DNA of 22,804 nucleotides from an uncultured Clostridium sp. (GTDB lineage Bacteria > Bacillota > Clostridia > TANB77 > CAG-508), in NCBI GenBank assembly GCA_900551615.1, contig URWN01000022.1:1-22804 (forward strand). Direction: 5' to 3'. The position numbers were made by a program, and so were the translations under genes. This document shows, one piece after another, positions 6,780-14,087 of this stretch. Numbering within the stretch: position 1 is the stretch's first letter; each line of letters begins with the position of its first letter. Under the pieces are notes generated by a model that did not search any database, was not told where the DNA came from, and saw only the letters and a list, made by a program, of their open reading frames with translations.

Positions 6780-7598
6780 TTATGCACTCTTTAATTCCAA
6801 ACGTAATTTATCAGCAATCATTGCTATAAATTCGCTGTTTGTGGGCTTTCCTTTAGCAGCAGAAATTGTATAACCAAAAATATTCTCAACTGTTTTTTGG
6901 TCTCCTCTACCCCAAGCAACTTCTATAGCATGACGTATTGCACGTTCAACACGACTTGGTGTTGTGTTAAATTTCATTGCAATTTTAGGATATAAACTCT
7001 TTGTTATTTGATTAATAACATCAATATCATTTACAACCATAATTATTGCTTCACGTAAATATTGATATCCTTTTATATGTGCAGGTACACCTACTTCGTG
7101 AATAATATTTGTTACCAAAGCTTCCAAATTTTCTTGATTTTTAGTTCCATCCATAGGAATTTCAACATATTGTTGTTTAGTTTCTTTTGAAATAAAATTA
7201 TTAACATTTTGACTTGGTCTGAAGTTTTTCAATTCTTTTATCCTTTTTATTAATAATTCAATATCAAAAGGTTTAACAACATAGTATTCAGCTCCTAAAC
7301 CTACTGCTCTTTGAGTAATTTTATCTTGTCCAACAGCTGAAAGCATTATGCACATTGGCTTTTTATCGCATTTTATTATATTTAATTTTTCTAATACTCC
7401 TATTCCATCTAAATGTGGCATAATTACATCTAATAATGCTACATCTGGCATTATATTTGTTATCATATCAATAGCTTCTTCTCCATCTTTTGCTATTCCT
7501 ATAACTTCCATATCATCTTGCTCATGTATGTATTTTGCTAATGTTTGAGCAAATTCTTGATTGTCATCTGCTATCAAGATTGTTGTTTTTTCTTTCAT
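6780..7598 (-). CDS. spo0A: Sporulation master regulator Spo0A
   Basis: A protein of 272 aa, normal length. The receiver domain (about 5-125) has the acidic pair D11/D12, phosphoacceptor D57 in ALLDVIMPHLDG, S87 and K109 in YVVKPFD. The C-terminal effector domain (about 155-272) has HEVGVPAHIKGYQYLREAI and the recognition helix TPSRVERAIRHAIEVAWGRG, which binds 0A boxes (TGNCGAA) in target promoters. Phosphorylation dimerises the protein and commits the cell to sporulation. The start ATG follows GGGAGGA. It is transcribed from its own promoter at 7707-7735. The usual clostridial neighbour spoIVB is not adjacent; here the gene lies between a yigZ gene and mfd. Confidence 0.98.
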   Translation of the reverse strand: MKEKTTILIADDNQEFAQTLAKYIHEQDDMEVIGIAKDGEEAIDMITNIMPDVALLDVIMPHLDGIGVLEKLNIIKCDKKPMCIMLSAVGQDKITQRAVGLGAEYYVVKPFDIELLIKRIKELKNFRPSQNVNNFISKETKQQYVEIPMDGTKNQENLEALVTNIIHEVGVPAHIKGYQYLREAIIMVVNDIDVINQITKSLYPKIAMKFNTTPSRVERAIRHAIEVAWGRGDQKTVENIFGYTISAAKGKPTNSEFIAMIADKLRLELKSA

Positions 7599-7679
7599 AA
7601 TTTTTCCTCCCTATTTCCGTTATCTTTTCATTTGTTTTATGTTGATTGTTCTTTCAAATCTTTTATTATCAACAAATTA

Positions 7680-7706
7680 AAGAACTGTAAATTTTTTACA
7701 GTTCTT
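7680..7706. repeat. 12-bp inverted repeat abutting the spo0A -10
   Basis: A perfect stem (7680-7691 with 7695-7706) and a 3-nt loop. It begins one base after the -10 hexamer, so the predicted start point (about 7700) falls inside the upstream arm. It could act as a terminator for yigZ (the tail TAATTTGTTG is only moderately T-rich), as an operator for spo0A, or as a 5' mRNA structure. Confidence 0.65.
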
Positions 7707-7735
7707 ATTATAGTATCTATTTAATTGTTTTTCAA
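7707..7735 (-). promoter_or_regulatory. Sigma-A promoter of spo0A
   Basis: On the minus strand, TTGAAA (7730-7735), 17 bp and TATAAT (7707-7712). It lies between the yigZ stop codon and spo0A, leaving a leader of about 100 nt. No 0A box is visible next to it. Confidence 0.75.
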
Positions 7736-7763
7736 TTATATTTTCCAAATATTTACAAAAACA

Positions 7764-8402
7764 TTATTTTATTATACTTTTCTCTATTAATTTTTTAGAT
7801 AAAAACTTCAATTTTATCAAATTAACTTTTTTTGTATTAAAATCAGCTATTAATCTATCTTTACTACATTCTTCTAACTGAATTCTACAAATAATTTTTT
7901 CAGAATATTCGTAATCTTTTATATAAATATTATTTTTTTTACAATAATATTTAAAAGTTTCCAAATTATTATATTCTACTTCTGCTTCTGCTTCTATTCC
8001 TATAGTTTTTTCAACTTTTTCTATACTATCTATAGCTTGTAATGTTACATCTGAATAAGCTCTAACTAAACCACCTGTTCCAAGTAAAATTCCTCCAAAA
8101 TATCTTGTTACAACAACTAAAATATTACACAAATTATTTTTTTGTAAAATATTTAACATTGGTCCTCCGGCAGTCCCTGATGGTTCTCCATCATCACTTG
8201 ATTTTTCTACTATTTGCTCATTTTCCATAACCCTATATGCTACACAATTATGCCTCGCATCATAGTATTTTTTCTTCATTTTTTTTATCATATTTTCTGC
8301 TTCTTCTTGGGTCTCAACTTTTATAAGATTACATATAAATTTAGATTTTTTTACAACTAATTCAGTTTGTATATTATCCTTAATTGAAATAAAACTTTCC
8401 AT
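7764..8402 (-). CDS. yigZ: YigZ/IMPACT (UPF0029) family protein
   Basis: A protein of 212 aa. The N-terminal UPF0029/IMPACT domain includes ARHNCVAYRV, the family signature DDGEPSGTAGGPML and VTRYFGGILLGTGGLVRAYS. A C-terminal DUF1949-type ferredoxin-like domain follows (about 140-205). The role is not firmly known; eukaryotic IMPACT binds Gcn1 and a link to translation is suggested. I place the start at the ATG at 8402, which has an AGGAGA site 3 bases upstream. A longer frame from a TTG at 8423 would begin inside a REP-like repeat and has no ribosome site. It is the last gene of a likely three-gene transcript, 54 bp after the flavoprotein gene. Confidence 0.93.
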   Translation of the reverse strand: MESFISIKDNIQTELVVKKSKFICNLIKVETQEEAENMIKKMKKKYYDARHNCVAYRVMENEQIVEKSSDDGEPSGTAGGPMLNILQKNNLCNILVVVTRYFGGILLGTGGLVRAYSDVTLQAIDSIEKVEKTIGIEAEAEVEYNNLETFKYYCKKNNIYIKDYEYSEKIICRIQLEECSKDRLIADFNTKKVNLIKLKFLSKKLIEKSIIK

Positions 8403-8416
8403 ATTTCTCCTCTTTT

Positions 8417-8446
8417 GAAACAAAAGGGACAGTCCTAATTTGTCTC
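8417..8446. repeat. REP-like palindrome, copy 3
   Basis: An imperfect palindrome, bounded on the minus strand by GAGACAAAT and TTTGTTTC, with the core GGACTGTCCC. It lies in the 54-bp gap between the flavoprotein and yigZ genes. Confidence 0.65.
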
Positions 8447-8456
8447 ATATTTTTTG

Positions 8457-9731
8457 TCATATTTTGTCGCCTGCTACGTATCCAGTAGAATAAGCAATTT
8501 GAAGATTAAATCCTCCAGTATATGCATCAACATCAATTATTTCACCTGCAAAATATAAGCCTTCTACTAATTTAGATTCCATTGTTTTAGGATTTATTTC
8601 TTTAATATTTATTCCACCACTTGTTATTATTGCATCATCAATAGGTCTAAACCCTTTTATTATAACTTCAAAATTCTTTAATAAATTAACAAGTCTATGT
8701 CTTTCTTTTTTGTTAATTTCATTGTCCTTTTTATCAAGATTTATCCCACTTTTTTCAATAATTACAGGTATCAATTTTTGTGGTAATAATTTATCTAAAC
8801 TATTTTTAAATTGTTTATTTTTAAATTCGTTAAAATCTCTTAATATTCTTTCATCTAATTTTTCTTCAGATAAAGCTGGTTTAAAATCTATGTTTAAAAT
8901 AATTTTCTTGTTTTTCAAAAGTTCATCAATATTTTTATATCTAACTAAATGTGCTGAACTACTTAAAATTGTAGGCCCTGATACACCAAAATGAGTAAAT
9001 AGCATCTCTCCGAAATCTTCATATATTAATTTATTTTTTTCTTTATCTTTTAATTGAATTTTTACATTTCTTAAAGATAACCCTTGCAACTCTTTACACA
9101 TATTTATATCAAATGATTCTAATGGAACTAATGAAGGTCTTATTTTAGTTACTGTATGTCCTAATTTTGTAGCAATTTCGTATCCATCACCAGTAGAACC
9201 TGTTAAAGGATAACTTTTTCCACCTGTTGCTAGTATCACTTTTTCAGCTTCAAATACTTTATCTTTATGAATATTTTTATCCATTTCTACAGCAATCACT
9301 TTTAATTTTTCACTTTCATCTTTTGGCACAATTTCAGTAACCTTCATATTATATTCTATTTTAACATTTAATTCTTTCAATCTTTTTGTAAAGCACTTTA
9401 ATACATCTAGAGATTTATCTGTTATTGGAAATATTCTATTTCCTCTTTCTTCTTTTACTTCTAAGCCTTCATCTTTAAAAAAGTCAATTATATCAGTATT
9501 TGTATAATTTTTAAAAGCACTATATAAAAATTGCCCATTTCCTGGTATATTTTGTATAAATTCATCTATTGGCAAAGAAGATGTAATATTACATCTTCCT
9601 TTACCTGTAATCAAAAGTTTTCTACCAAGTCTTTCCTTTTTTTCTAATAAAGTTACATTATTTCCATTTTCAGCAGAGGTAATTGCTGCCATCATTCCAG
9701 CAGGACCACCACCTATTACTACAACATTCAT
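8457..9731 (-). CDS. FAD-dependent oxidoreductase of the BaiN/HI0933 (YhiN) family
   Basis: A protein of 424 aa, full length. The N-terminus VVIGGGPAGMMAA is a Rossmann dinucleotide fold, followed by LLEKKERLGRKLLITGKGRC and NITSS, a block characteristic of HI0933-like flavoproteins. The C-terminal FAD-binding end has SGGINIKEINPKTMES, then GLYFAGEIIDVDAYTGGFNL and QIAYSTGYVAG. Members include BaiN, implicated in bile-acid transformation, but most have no proven substrate, so no reaction is assigned. It starts at ATG after a GGGAG site. It sits between a PLP-enzyme gene and yigZ on the same strand, with a REP-like copy in each gap, and is likely read from the PLP-enzyme promoter. Confidence 0.93.
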   Translation of the reverse strand: MNVVVIGGGPAGMMAAITSAENGNNVTLLEKKERLGRKLLITGKGRCNITSSLPIDEFIQNIPGNGQFLYSAFKNYTNTDIIDFFKDEGLEVKEERGNRIFPITDKSLDVLKCFTKRLKELNVKIEYNMKVTEIVPKDESEKLKVIAVEMDKNIHKDKVFEAEKVILATGGKSYPLTGSTGDGYEIATKLGHTVTKIRPSLVPLESFDINMCKELQGLSLRNVKIQLKDKEKNKLIYEDFGEMLFTHFGVSGPTILSSSAHLVRYKNIDELLKNKKIILNIDFKPALSEEKLDERILRDFNEFKNKQFKNSLDKLLPQKLIPVIIEKSGINLDKKDNEINKKERHRLVNLLKNFEVIIKGFRPIDDAIITSGGINIKEINPKTMESKLVEGLYFAGEIIDVDAYTGGFNLQIAYSTGYVAGDKI

Positions 9732-9750
9732 ATTTTTCTCCCAAATTTTT

Positions 9751-9778
9751 GAGGATTAAAGACCAGTCCTTCAATCCC
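9751..9778. repeat. REP-like element, copy 4 (degenerate)
   Basis: On the minus strand, GGGATTGAAGGACTGG and then TCTTTAATCCTC, an imperfect palindrome with GGATT/AATCC ends and the core GGACTGGTC. It lies in the 54-bp gap between the PLP enzyme and the flavoprotein genes. Confidence 0.5.
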
Positions 9779-9785
9779 TTTTTTA

Positions 9786-11039
9786 TTAATTTTTCATTTT
9801 TTGAATTGCTTTTAATATTCCAAATTTTCCATATTCAAAAGTAAGTCCCCCTTGCATATATGCAATAAAAGGTTCACGTATTGGTCCATCACAACTTAAT
9901 TCAATTGTTGAACCTTCTGTAAACGTTCCTGCTGCCATTATGACTTTATCTTCATATCCTCCCATATCACTTGGGAATGGAATTACATTTGAATCTATTG
10001 GTGAACCCATTTGGATTCCTTGACAGAATTTTACTAAATTTTCTTCACTTCCAAGTTTTATTGTTTGTACAATATCTGCTCTTACTTCATCATATTTTGG
10101 TTCAACATCATATCCTAATTTTTCTAATATTCTACTTGCAAATATTGCTGTTTTTACACTAGAAGCTACTACTTGTGGTGCAAAGAATAGTCCTTTTAGT
10201 AATTGTGTGTTTTGTCCTAATGATGGTCCTATTTCTTTTCCTATTCCTGGTGCTGTTAGTCTTTCTGCACATAGTTCTATTAAGTCTTTTTTACCAACTA
10301 TATATGCTCCAGATGTTGCAATTCCTGCTCCTAAATTTTTCATTAGTGAACCTACTGCAATATCTGCTCCAATTTCTATTGGTTCTTTGTCTTGTACAAA
10401 TTCTCCATAACAATTGTCTACCATAATTATTACATCTTTGTTAACTTCTCTAATTGCTTTTATTGCTTTTTCGATTTTTTCAATTGTTAAGCTTTTTCTT
10501 GTTGAATATCCTCTTGATCTTTGAATTTCAACTAATTTTACATCTTGTTTTTTTAATCTTTCTTGAATTGATTTTATATCAAAATCATTTTCTACAAGTT
10601 CTATTTGTTCATATTTTATTCCAAATGCTTTTAATGAACTTTTGCTTTCTGTTTCGTTACAACCTATAACTGTTTGAAGTGTGTCATATGGTTCTCCTGT
10701 TATACTTATCATTGTGTCATTTGGACGTAATAATGCTGATAAAGTTATTGCTAAAGCATGTGTTCCTGATATAAATTGTGCACGTACTAATGCATCTTCT
10801 GCTTTAAATACATTTGCATAAATTTCTTCTATTTTGTTTCTTCCAACTTCGTCTATTCCGTATCCTGTTGATGAATTTAAGTGCATTTCTTGTAAGTTGC
10901 ACTCTTGAAATGCTGACAATACTTTCATACTATTTTTTTCACATATTTCATCCATTGTTTTAAATTGATTTTTTATTTCAATTTCTACCTCTTTTGATAA
11001 ATTTTCTAAATCTGCATCTATTCCCAATTTTTCTAACAT
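9786..11039 (-). CDS. Methionine gamma-lyase-like PLP enzyme ('aluminium resistance protein' family)
   Basis: A protein of 417 aa, a fold-type I PLP enzyme. The cofactor Lys is K234 in AVGSLMKNLGAG; VDNCYGEF (207-214) carries the Asp that contacts the pyridine ring. STGYGIDEVGR and FISGTHALAITLSALLRP are hallmarks of the family once annotated as aluminium resistance (YnbB), now grouped near cystathionine/methionine gamma-lyases (PF06838). The physiological substrate is uncertain, most likely a sulphur-containing amino acid. It is expressed from a TTGCAA-17-TAAAAT promoter, back to back with the RelA/SpoT-like gene, and is probably the first gene of a transcript continuing into the flavoprotein and yigZ genes. 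Confidence 0.92.
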   Translation of the reverse strand: MLEKLGIDADLENLSKEVEIEIKNQFKTMDEICEKNSMKVLSAFQECNLQEMHLNSSTGYGIDEVGRNKIEEIYANVFKAEDALVRAQFISGTHALAITLSALLRPNDTMISITGEPYDTLQTVIGCNETESKSSLKAFGIKYEQIELVENDFDIKSIQERLKKQDVKLVEIQRSRGYSTRKSLTIEKIEKAIKAIREVNKDVIIMVDNCYGEFVQDKEPIEIGADIAVGSLMKNLGAGIATSGAYIVGKKDLIELCAERLTAPGIGKEIGPSLGQNTQLLKGLFFAPQVVASSVKTAIFASRILEKLGYDVEPKYDEVRADIVQTIKLGSEENLVKFCQGIQMGSPIDSNVIPFPSDMGGYEDKVIMAAGTFTEGSTIELSCDGPIREPFIAYMQGGLTFEYGKFGILKAIQKMKN

Positions 11040-11072
11040 TTTATTACCTTCTTTTCTCTTTTAATCTACTAT

Positions 11073-11101
11073 ATTTTACTATATTTTCTGGTAAATTGCA
11101 A
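11073..11101 (-). promoter_or_regulatory. Promoter of the PLP-enzyme operon
   Basis: On the minus strand, TTGCAA (11096-11101), 17 bp and TAAAAT (11073-11078). Its -35 is only 5 bp from the -35 of the divergent promoter. Confidence 0.65.
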
Positions 11102-11106
11102 TTAAT

Positions 11107-11135
11107 TTGCAAATTTATGTAAATTTTGCTATACT
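11107..11135 (+). promoter_or_regulatory. Promoter of the RelA/SpoT-like gene
   Basis: TTGCAA (11107-11112), 17 bp and TATACT (11130-11135), followed by an AGAAGGAGGT ribosome site and the ATG at 11173. Confidence 0.7.
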
Positions 11136-11172
11136 AATATTATAAGTTTAAAATTCAGAAGGAGGTAATCTT

Positions 11173-12858
11173 ATGCACAAACCATTTGATAATGAAATAG
11201 AAAATAAAAAATATGAAAGTTTATATAACACTATATCAAGTAAAATAAATAAAATAATTTTATCAACTGATTCTGAAATAATGAGATACATGGAAATTGT
11301 ATGTTCAACATTATTACTAGAAATAAATAAAAAATTTCCTGAACCTAATTATTCAATTTATCTAACATCCAGAGTAAAATCATCAAAAAGCAATATTGCA
11401 AAATTAGAAGATTACACAAAAAGATTAAAAGAAACTGATTCAAGTATTTCAATAAAAGACATTCTAGATTTATTTGGTTTAAGAATTATTGTTGAAAAAA
11501 TTCCTCACAATGTAACTATTGACCCCAAAAATCCTGAATACGAAACATTAAAAATGCTTGCAGATGAAAGAAGAGAAAATATTAAAATATCTGAAAAAAA
11601 TCATTCATTTGAATCAAAAATCGATAATCAAAATTGCACATCTTTTGAATACTATACAAAAAGTAAACAGTTACTACAGGATATCCTAAATATTTTTGAA
11701 TCTGAAACTGCATATTCAAAAAATTATGCCTTAGATTTAAAAGAAAAATATAATAAATTGATCAATGAATGTAATAAAAAAATCTCTATTTTAACTGCAT
11801 TAGGAGATTATTCAACTAAAATGAACATATCTTCTTTGGATCAAGATTCAAATCCACAAAAAGTTGACTTTAAAGAACTTTTAAAAGATTTTGATTCCAG
11901 AATTGATAGTAAATTAGGATTAAAATTATATTCAAGTACATTACCTAAAATAGTAAATAACTCAAAGCAACTTCAGGCTTTAGGAATCACAATGAATCCT
12001 GATAGTTCTGCTACAAAAACTAAAAGAGAAAAAAGTGGATATGTTGCTGATTTTTCTGGTCTATATTCTAATGTTTTAAATATTCCGATAGAGTTACAAA
12101 CAATGTTTGTTAATGAACACCAAGAAAGTATTATTGGATATTCTGCACATAGTAATATGCCTGGAAAAGAAGCTAATTTTATGGAAGTTCCATCTGCATA
12201 TGCTACAAGAAATATGAAGATAATAAATAATATTGGTAAATCTACATTTATTTCAAATGAAGAACTATCTTTATTTAACATGATATGTGATATCAGAAAA
12301 GATAATAAAGATTTTAACAAGAAATATACCAAATTATTAAAATACCTTGCTTCACCAGAAAATGTTGTACTAGAAAACAATTCTCCAACAGGAATTAACT
12401 TAGATAGTAAATTACAAAATGACATCAATAAATTTTGTTCATTAACAAAAAAAGAATCTGAAGAACTAAAATTAAGATTATATAAAAAAGGTTGCGAAAT
12501 TTATAATGCTTGGGCCGAAAATATTTCTGCCAAACATGCAACTGCTAGATTAGATAAAGATTCTTCTGCTAAGAACAGAATTAAAATTCATTATGATGAC
12601 CCTTATGAGTGTTTAGCACATTCAATAAGAGAACAAATAGAAAATCATAACCCAGATTCAATTGATGCTGAATACTATTTAAAAAATATATACATAAATC
12701 AAAACGATTTATTAAAAGCTTCCGGTTTAATGGCTTCTGAAAGTTCCGTAATTGATTTTGAAATTGATGAATATATTAAAAATGAATTGCCTAATCTTAG
12801 AGATAAAGCTAATAAATATAATTCTATAGAAGATGATAACGAATTAGAAAAAGACTAG
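11173..12858 (+). CDS. Divergent RelA/SpoT synthetase-domain protein with a large insertion
   Basis: A protein of 561 aa. Pieces of a (p)ppGpp synthetase fold are visible: TSRVKSSKSNIAKL (65-78, with R67 and K69 like the ATP-binding R-x-K), DILDLFGLRIIVEK (96-109, with metal-binding-type D99 in DxxGxR), SGYVADF (288-294, with Tyr290 at the guanine-stacking position), IPIELQT (304-310, with E307 like the catalytic Glu of EIQIRT) and GYSAHS (322-327). The histidine usual in GYxxxH is Phe294. Between DxxGxR and GY there are about 185 residues, against about 45 in classic enzymes: a charged, probably helical insertion. A further region of about 230 residues follows. No HD, TGS or ACT domain is present. 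It could make an alarmone, pyrophosphorylate another molecule (toxSAS-like), or be inactive. It is divergent from the PLP-enzyme operon. Confidence 0.7.
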   Translation: MHKPFDNEIENKKYESLYNTISSKINKIILSTDSEIMRYMEIVCSTLLLEINKKFPEPNYSIYLTSRVKSSKSNIAKLEDYTKRLKETDSSISIKDILDLFGLRIIVEKIPHNVTIDPKNPEYETLKMLADERRENIKISEKNHSFESKIDNQNCTSFEYYTKSKQLLQDILNIFESETAYSKNYALDLKEKYNKLINECNKKISILTALGDYSTKMNISSLDQDSNPQKVDFKELLKDFDSRIDSKLGLKLYSSTLPKIVNNSKQLQALGITMNPDSSATKTKREKSGYVADFSGLYSNVLNIPIELQTMFVNEHQESIIGYSAHSNMPGKEANFMEVPSAYATRNMKIINNIGKSTFISNEELSLFNMICDIRKDNKDFNKKYTKLLKYLASPENVVLENNSPTGINLDSKLQNDINKFCSLTKKESEELKLRLYKKGCEIYNAWAENISAKHATARLDKDSSAKNRIKIHYDDPYECLAHSIREQIENHNPDSIDAEYYLKNIYINQNDLLKASGLMASESSVIDFEIDEYIKNELPNLRDKANKYNSIEDDNELEKD

Positions 12859-12882
12859 AAATATTGATTTATTTCTAGTCTT
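12851..12882. terminator. Terminator shared by the RelA/SpoT-like gene and the rpsR operon
   Basis: A perfect 12-bp stem (12851-12862 with 12871-12882) that contains the stop codon of the plus-strand gene. On the minus strand it is followed by TTTTTCTAATT, a good tail for the rpsF-ssb-rpsR transcript. The plus-strand tail is weak. Confidence 0.7.
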
Positions 12883-12894
12883 AAAATATACATA

Positions 12895-13170
12895 TTATTG
12901 TTGAGCATATGGTAATACAGCAATATGTCTAGCTCTTTTAACTGCTGTAGTAATATCTCTTTGATGTTTTGCACAACATCCTGTTGTTCTTCTTGGTAAG
13001 ATTTTACCTTTATCATTAACAAATTTCTTTAATTGATCTGCGTTTTTGTAATCTAATTCAAAATTTTTGTCACTACATAAAACACAAACTTTCTTTCTTT
13101 GTTTTCTGAATTTTGGGTTATAATCTTCATCATAATTTTTATTATTTCTTCTTTGTTTTTTGTCTGCCAT
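12895..13170 (-). CDS. rpsR: Ribosomal protein bS18
   Basis: A protein of 91 aa that binds 16S rRNA with S6 on the small-subunit platform. The core includes ADQLKKFVNDKGKILPRRTT and the basic helix ITTAVKRARHIAVLPY. C29, C32, C65, C66 and H69 (VCVLCSD ... TGCCAKHQRD) make this the cysteine-containing, zinc-ribbon-like form of S18 rather than the Cys-free one. The N-terminal 25 residues are a highly charged tail. It is the last gene of the rpsF-ssb-rpsR operon, 27 bp after ssb, with a GAGGGGGAA ribosome site. Confidence 0.98.
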   Translation of the reverse strand: MADKKQRRNNKNYDEDYNPKFRKQRKKVCVLCSDKNFELDYKNADQLKKFVNDKGKILPRRTTGCCAKHQRDITTAVKRARHIAVLPYAQQ

Positions 13171-13197
13171 TTTGATATTTCCCCCTCTCGTAATTAA

Positions 13198-13626
13198 TTA
13201 AAATGGTAAATCATCTGCAGATGATGTCTCAAAATCTGATCCCATACTTCCTGGCATTGTACTACCAAAAGTATTTTCAAAAGTTCCTGCTCCCATATCT
13301 CCTTCTCTTTTGCTATCAGCGAAATATGCTTCTTCTGCAACAACTTCTGTTACATAGTGTTTAACACCTTGATCATCATCCCATGTTCTTGTTTGGATTC
13401 TTCCAATTATACCAACTTGTTGACCTTTCTTAAAGTACTTACTACAAAATTCTCCTAATTTACTCCAAGCAACTATGTTAATAAAGTCTGCTTGTCTTTC
13501 TTCTCCTTGTCTTGCAAATCTTCTATTTACTGCTAAACTAAAAGAAGCAACTAGAGTATTATTTGTTTGTGTATATCTTACTTCTGGGTCTCTTGTAAGT
13601 CTTCCCATTAATATTACTTTGTTCAT
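13198..13626 (-). CDS. ssb: Single-stranded DNA-binding protein
   Basis: A protein of 142 aa. Residues 1-105 form the OB fold (MNKVILMGRLTRDPEVRYTQ at the start, then FINIVAWSKLGEFCSKYFKK and GIIGRIQTRTWDD). The flexible Gly/Ser/Met linker is short, and the acidic tip SADDLPF at the C-terminus is the docking site for repair and replication partners. It acts as a tetramer on single-stranded DNA. It lies between rpsF and rpsR in the order conserved across Firmicutes. Confidence 0.98.
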   Translation of the reverse strand: MNKVILMGRLTRDPEVRYTQTNNTLVASFSLAVNRRFARQGEERQADFINIVAWSKLGEFCSKYFKKGQQVGIIGRIQTRTWDDDQGVKHYVTEVVAEEAYFADSKREGDMGAGTFENTFGSTMPGSMGSDFETSSADDLPF

Positions 13627-13679
13627 TTTCTTTTCTTCCTTTCATTACTTTAATCTAAGGTCCCACTTTTTATTTTTTA

Positions 13680-13964
13680 TTAGTCTTCTTTTCTTACAAC
13701 GATGAATTTGATTACGTCATCTGTAATTCTGTAAACTCTTTCAAGTTCTTTGATTGAATCTGGATTTGATTCAAAGTTAAATAACATATATGTACCTTCT
13801 TTGAATTTTTTGATTTCATAAGCTAATCTTTTTTTACCCATGTTTTCAACTGATTCAACTTTTCCATTTTCATTGATTAATCCTGTGAATTTTTCTTCTA
13901 AAGCTTTTAAACCTGCTTCATCAACATTTGGATTAACAATGATAACACTTTCGTATTTGTTCAT
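13680..13964 (-). CDS. rpsF: Ribosomal protein bS6
   Basis: A protein of 94 aa, beginning MNKYESVIIVNPNVDEAGLK, with the S6 ferredoxin-like fold and GTYMLFNFESNPDSIKELER near the middle. It pairs with S18 in the 30S platform. I choose the ATG at 13964; a GTG at 13973 in the same frame overlaps the GGGAGGTG ribosome site and is unlikely to be used. It heads the rpsF-ssb-rpsR operon, with a promoter at 14052-14080 and a leader of about 80 nt containing inverted repeats. Confidence 0.97.
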   Translation of the reverse strand: MNKYESVIIVNPNVDEAGLKALEEKFTGLINENGKVESVENMGKKRLAYEIKKFKEGTYMLFNFESNPDSIKELERVYRITDDVIKFIVVRKED

Positions 13965-14015
13965 TATTTTCACCTCCCTATGGATTTTGCAACCTAACTT
14001 TTTAGTTAAGTAGAG

Positions 14016-14056
14016 ATGCTTAAAATAGCTATACTCCTTTTAAGCATAGCTATTTT
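14016..14056. repeat. Overlapping, mutually exclusive inverted repeats upstream of rpsF
   Basis: Two perfect 10-bp stems share bases: A pairs 14022-14031 with 14047-14056, and B pairs 14016-14025 with 14038-14047. Stem A overlaps the rpsF -10 and could end ATPase transcripts. Stem B lies at the 5' end of the predicted rpsF transcript (start near 14045). A third hairpin, CTTAACT/AGTTAGG on the minus strand, lies nearer the gene (about 13992-14010). Confidence 0.65.
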
Positions 14057-14080
14057 ATCATATTTTTTTGATATTTGCAA
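14052..14080 (-). promoter_or_regulatory. Promoter of the rpsF-ssb-rpsR operon
   Basis: On the minus strand, TTGCAA (14075-14080), 17 bp and TAAAAT (14052-14057), just downstream of the calcium ATPase stop codon. Confidence 0.65.
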
Positions 14081-14087
14081 CTAATTT

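Noticed and set aside
8403..8423. Longer yigZ start at a TTG
   Set aside because: It would begin inside a REP-like repeat; the ATG at 8402 has a proper AGGAGA site and the family's usual N-terminus.
10175..10669. Plus-strand Leu/Phe/Val-rich frames opposite the PLP enzyme
   Set aside because: They are shadows of a full-length enzyme with all expected motifs; they only resemble membrane proteins because of base composition.
13965..13973. GTG start for rpsF giving three extra residues
   Set aside because: The GTG is part of the GGGAGGTG ribosome site used by the ATG at 13964.
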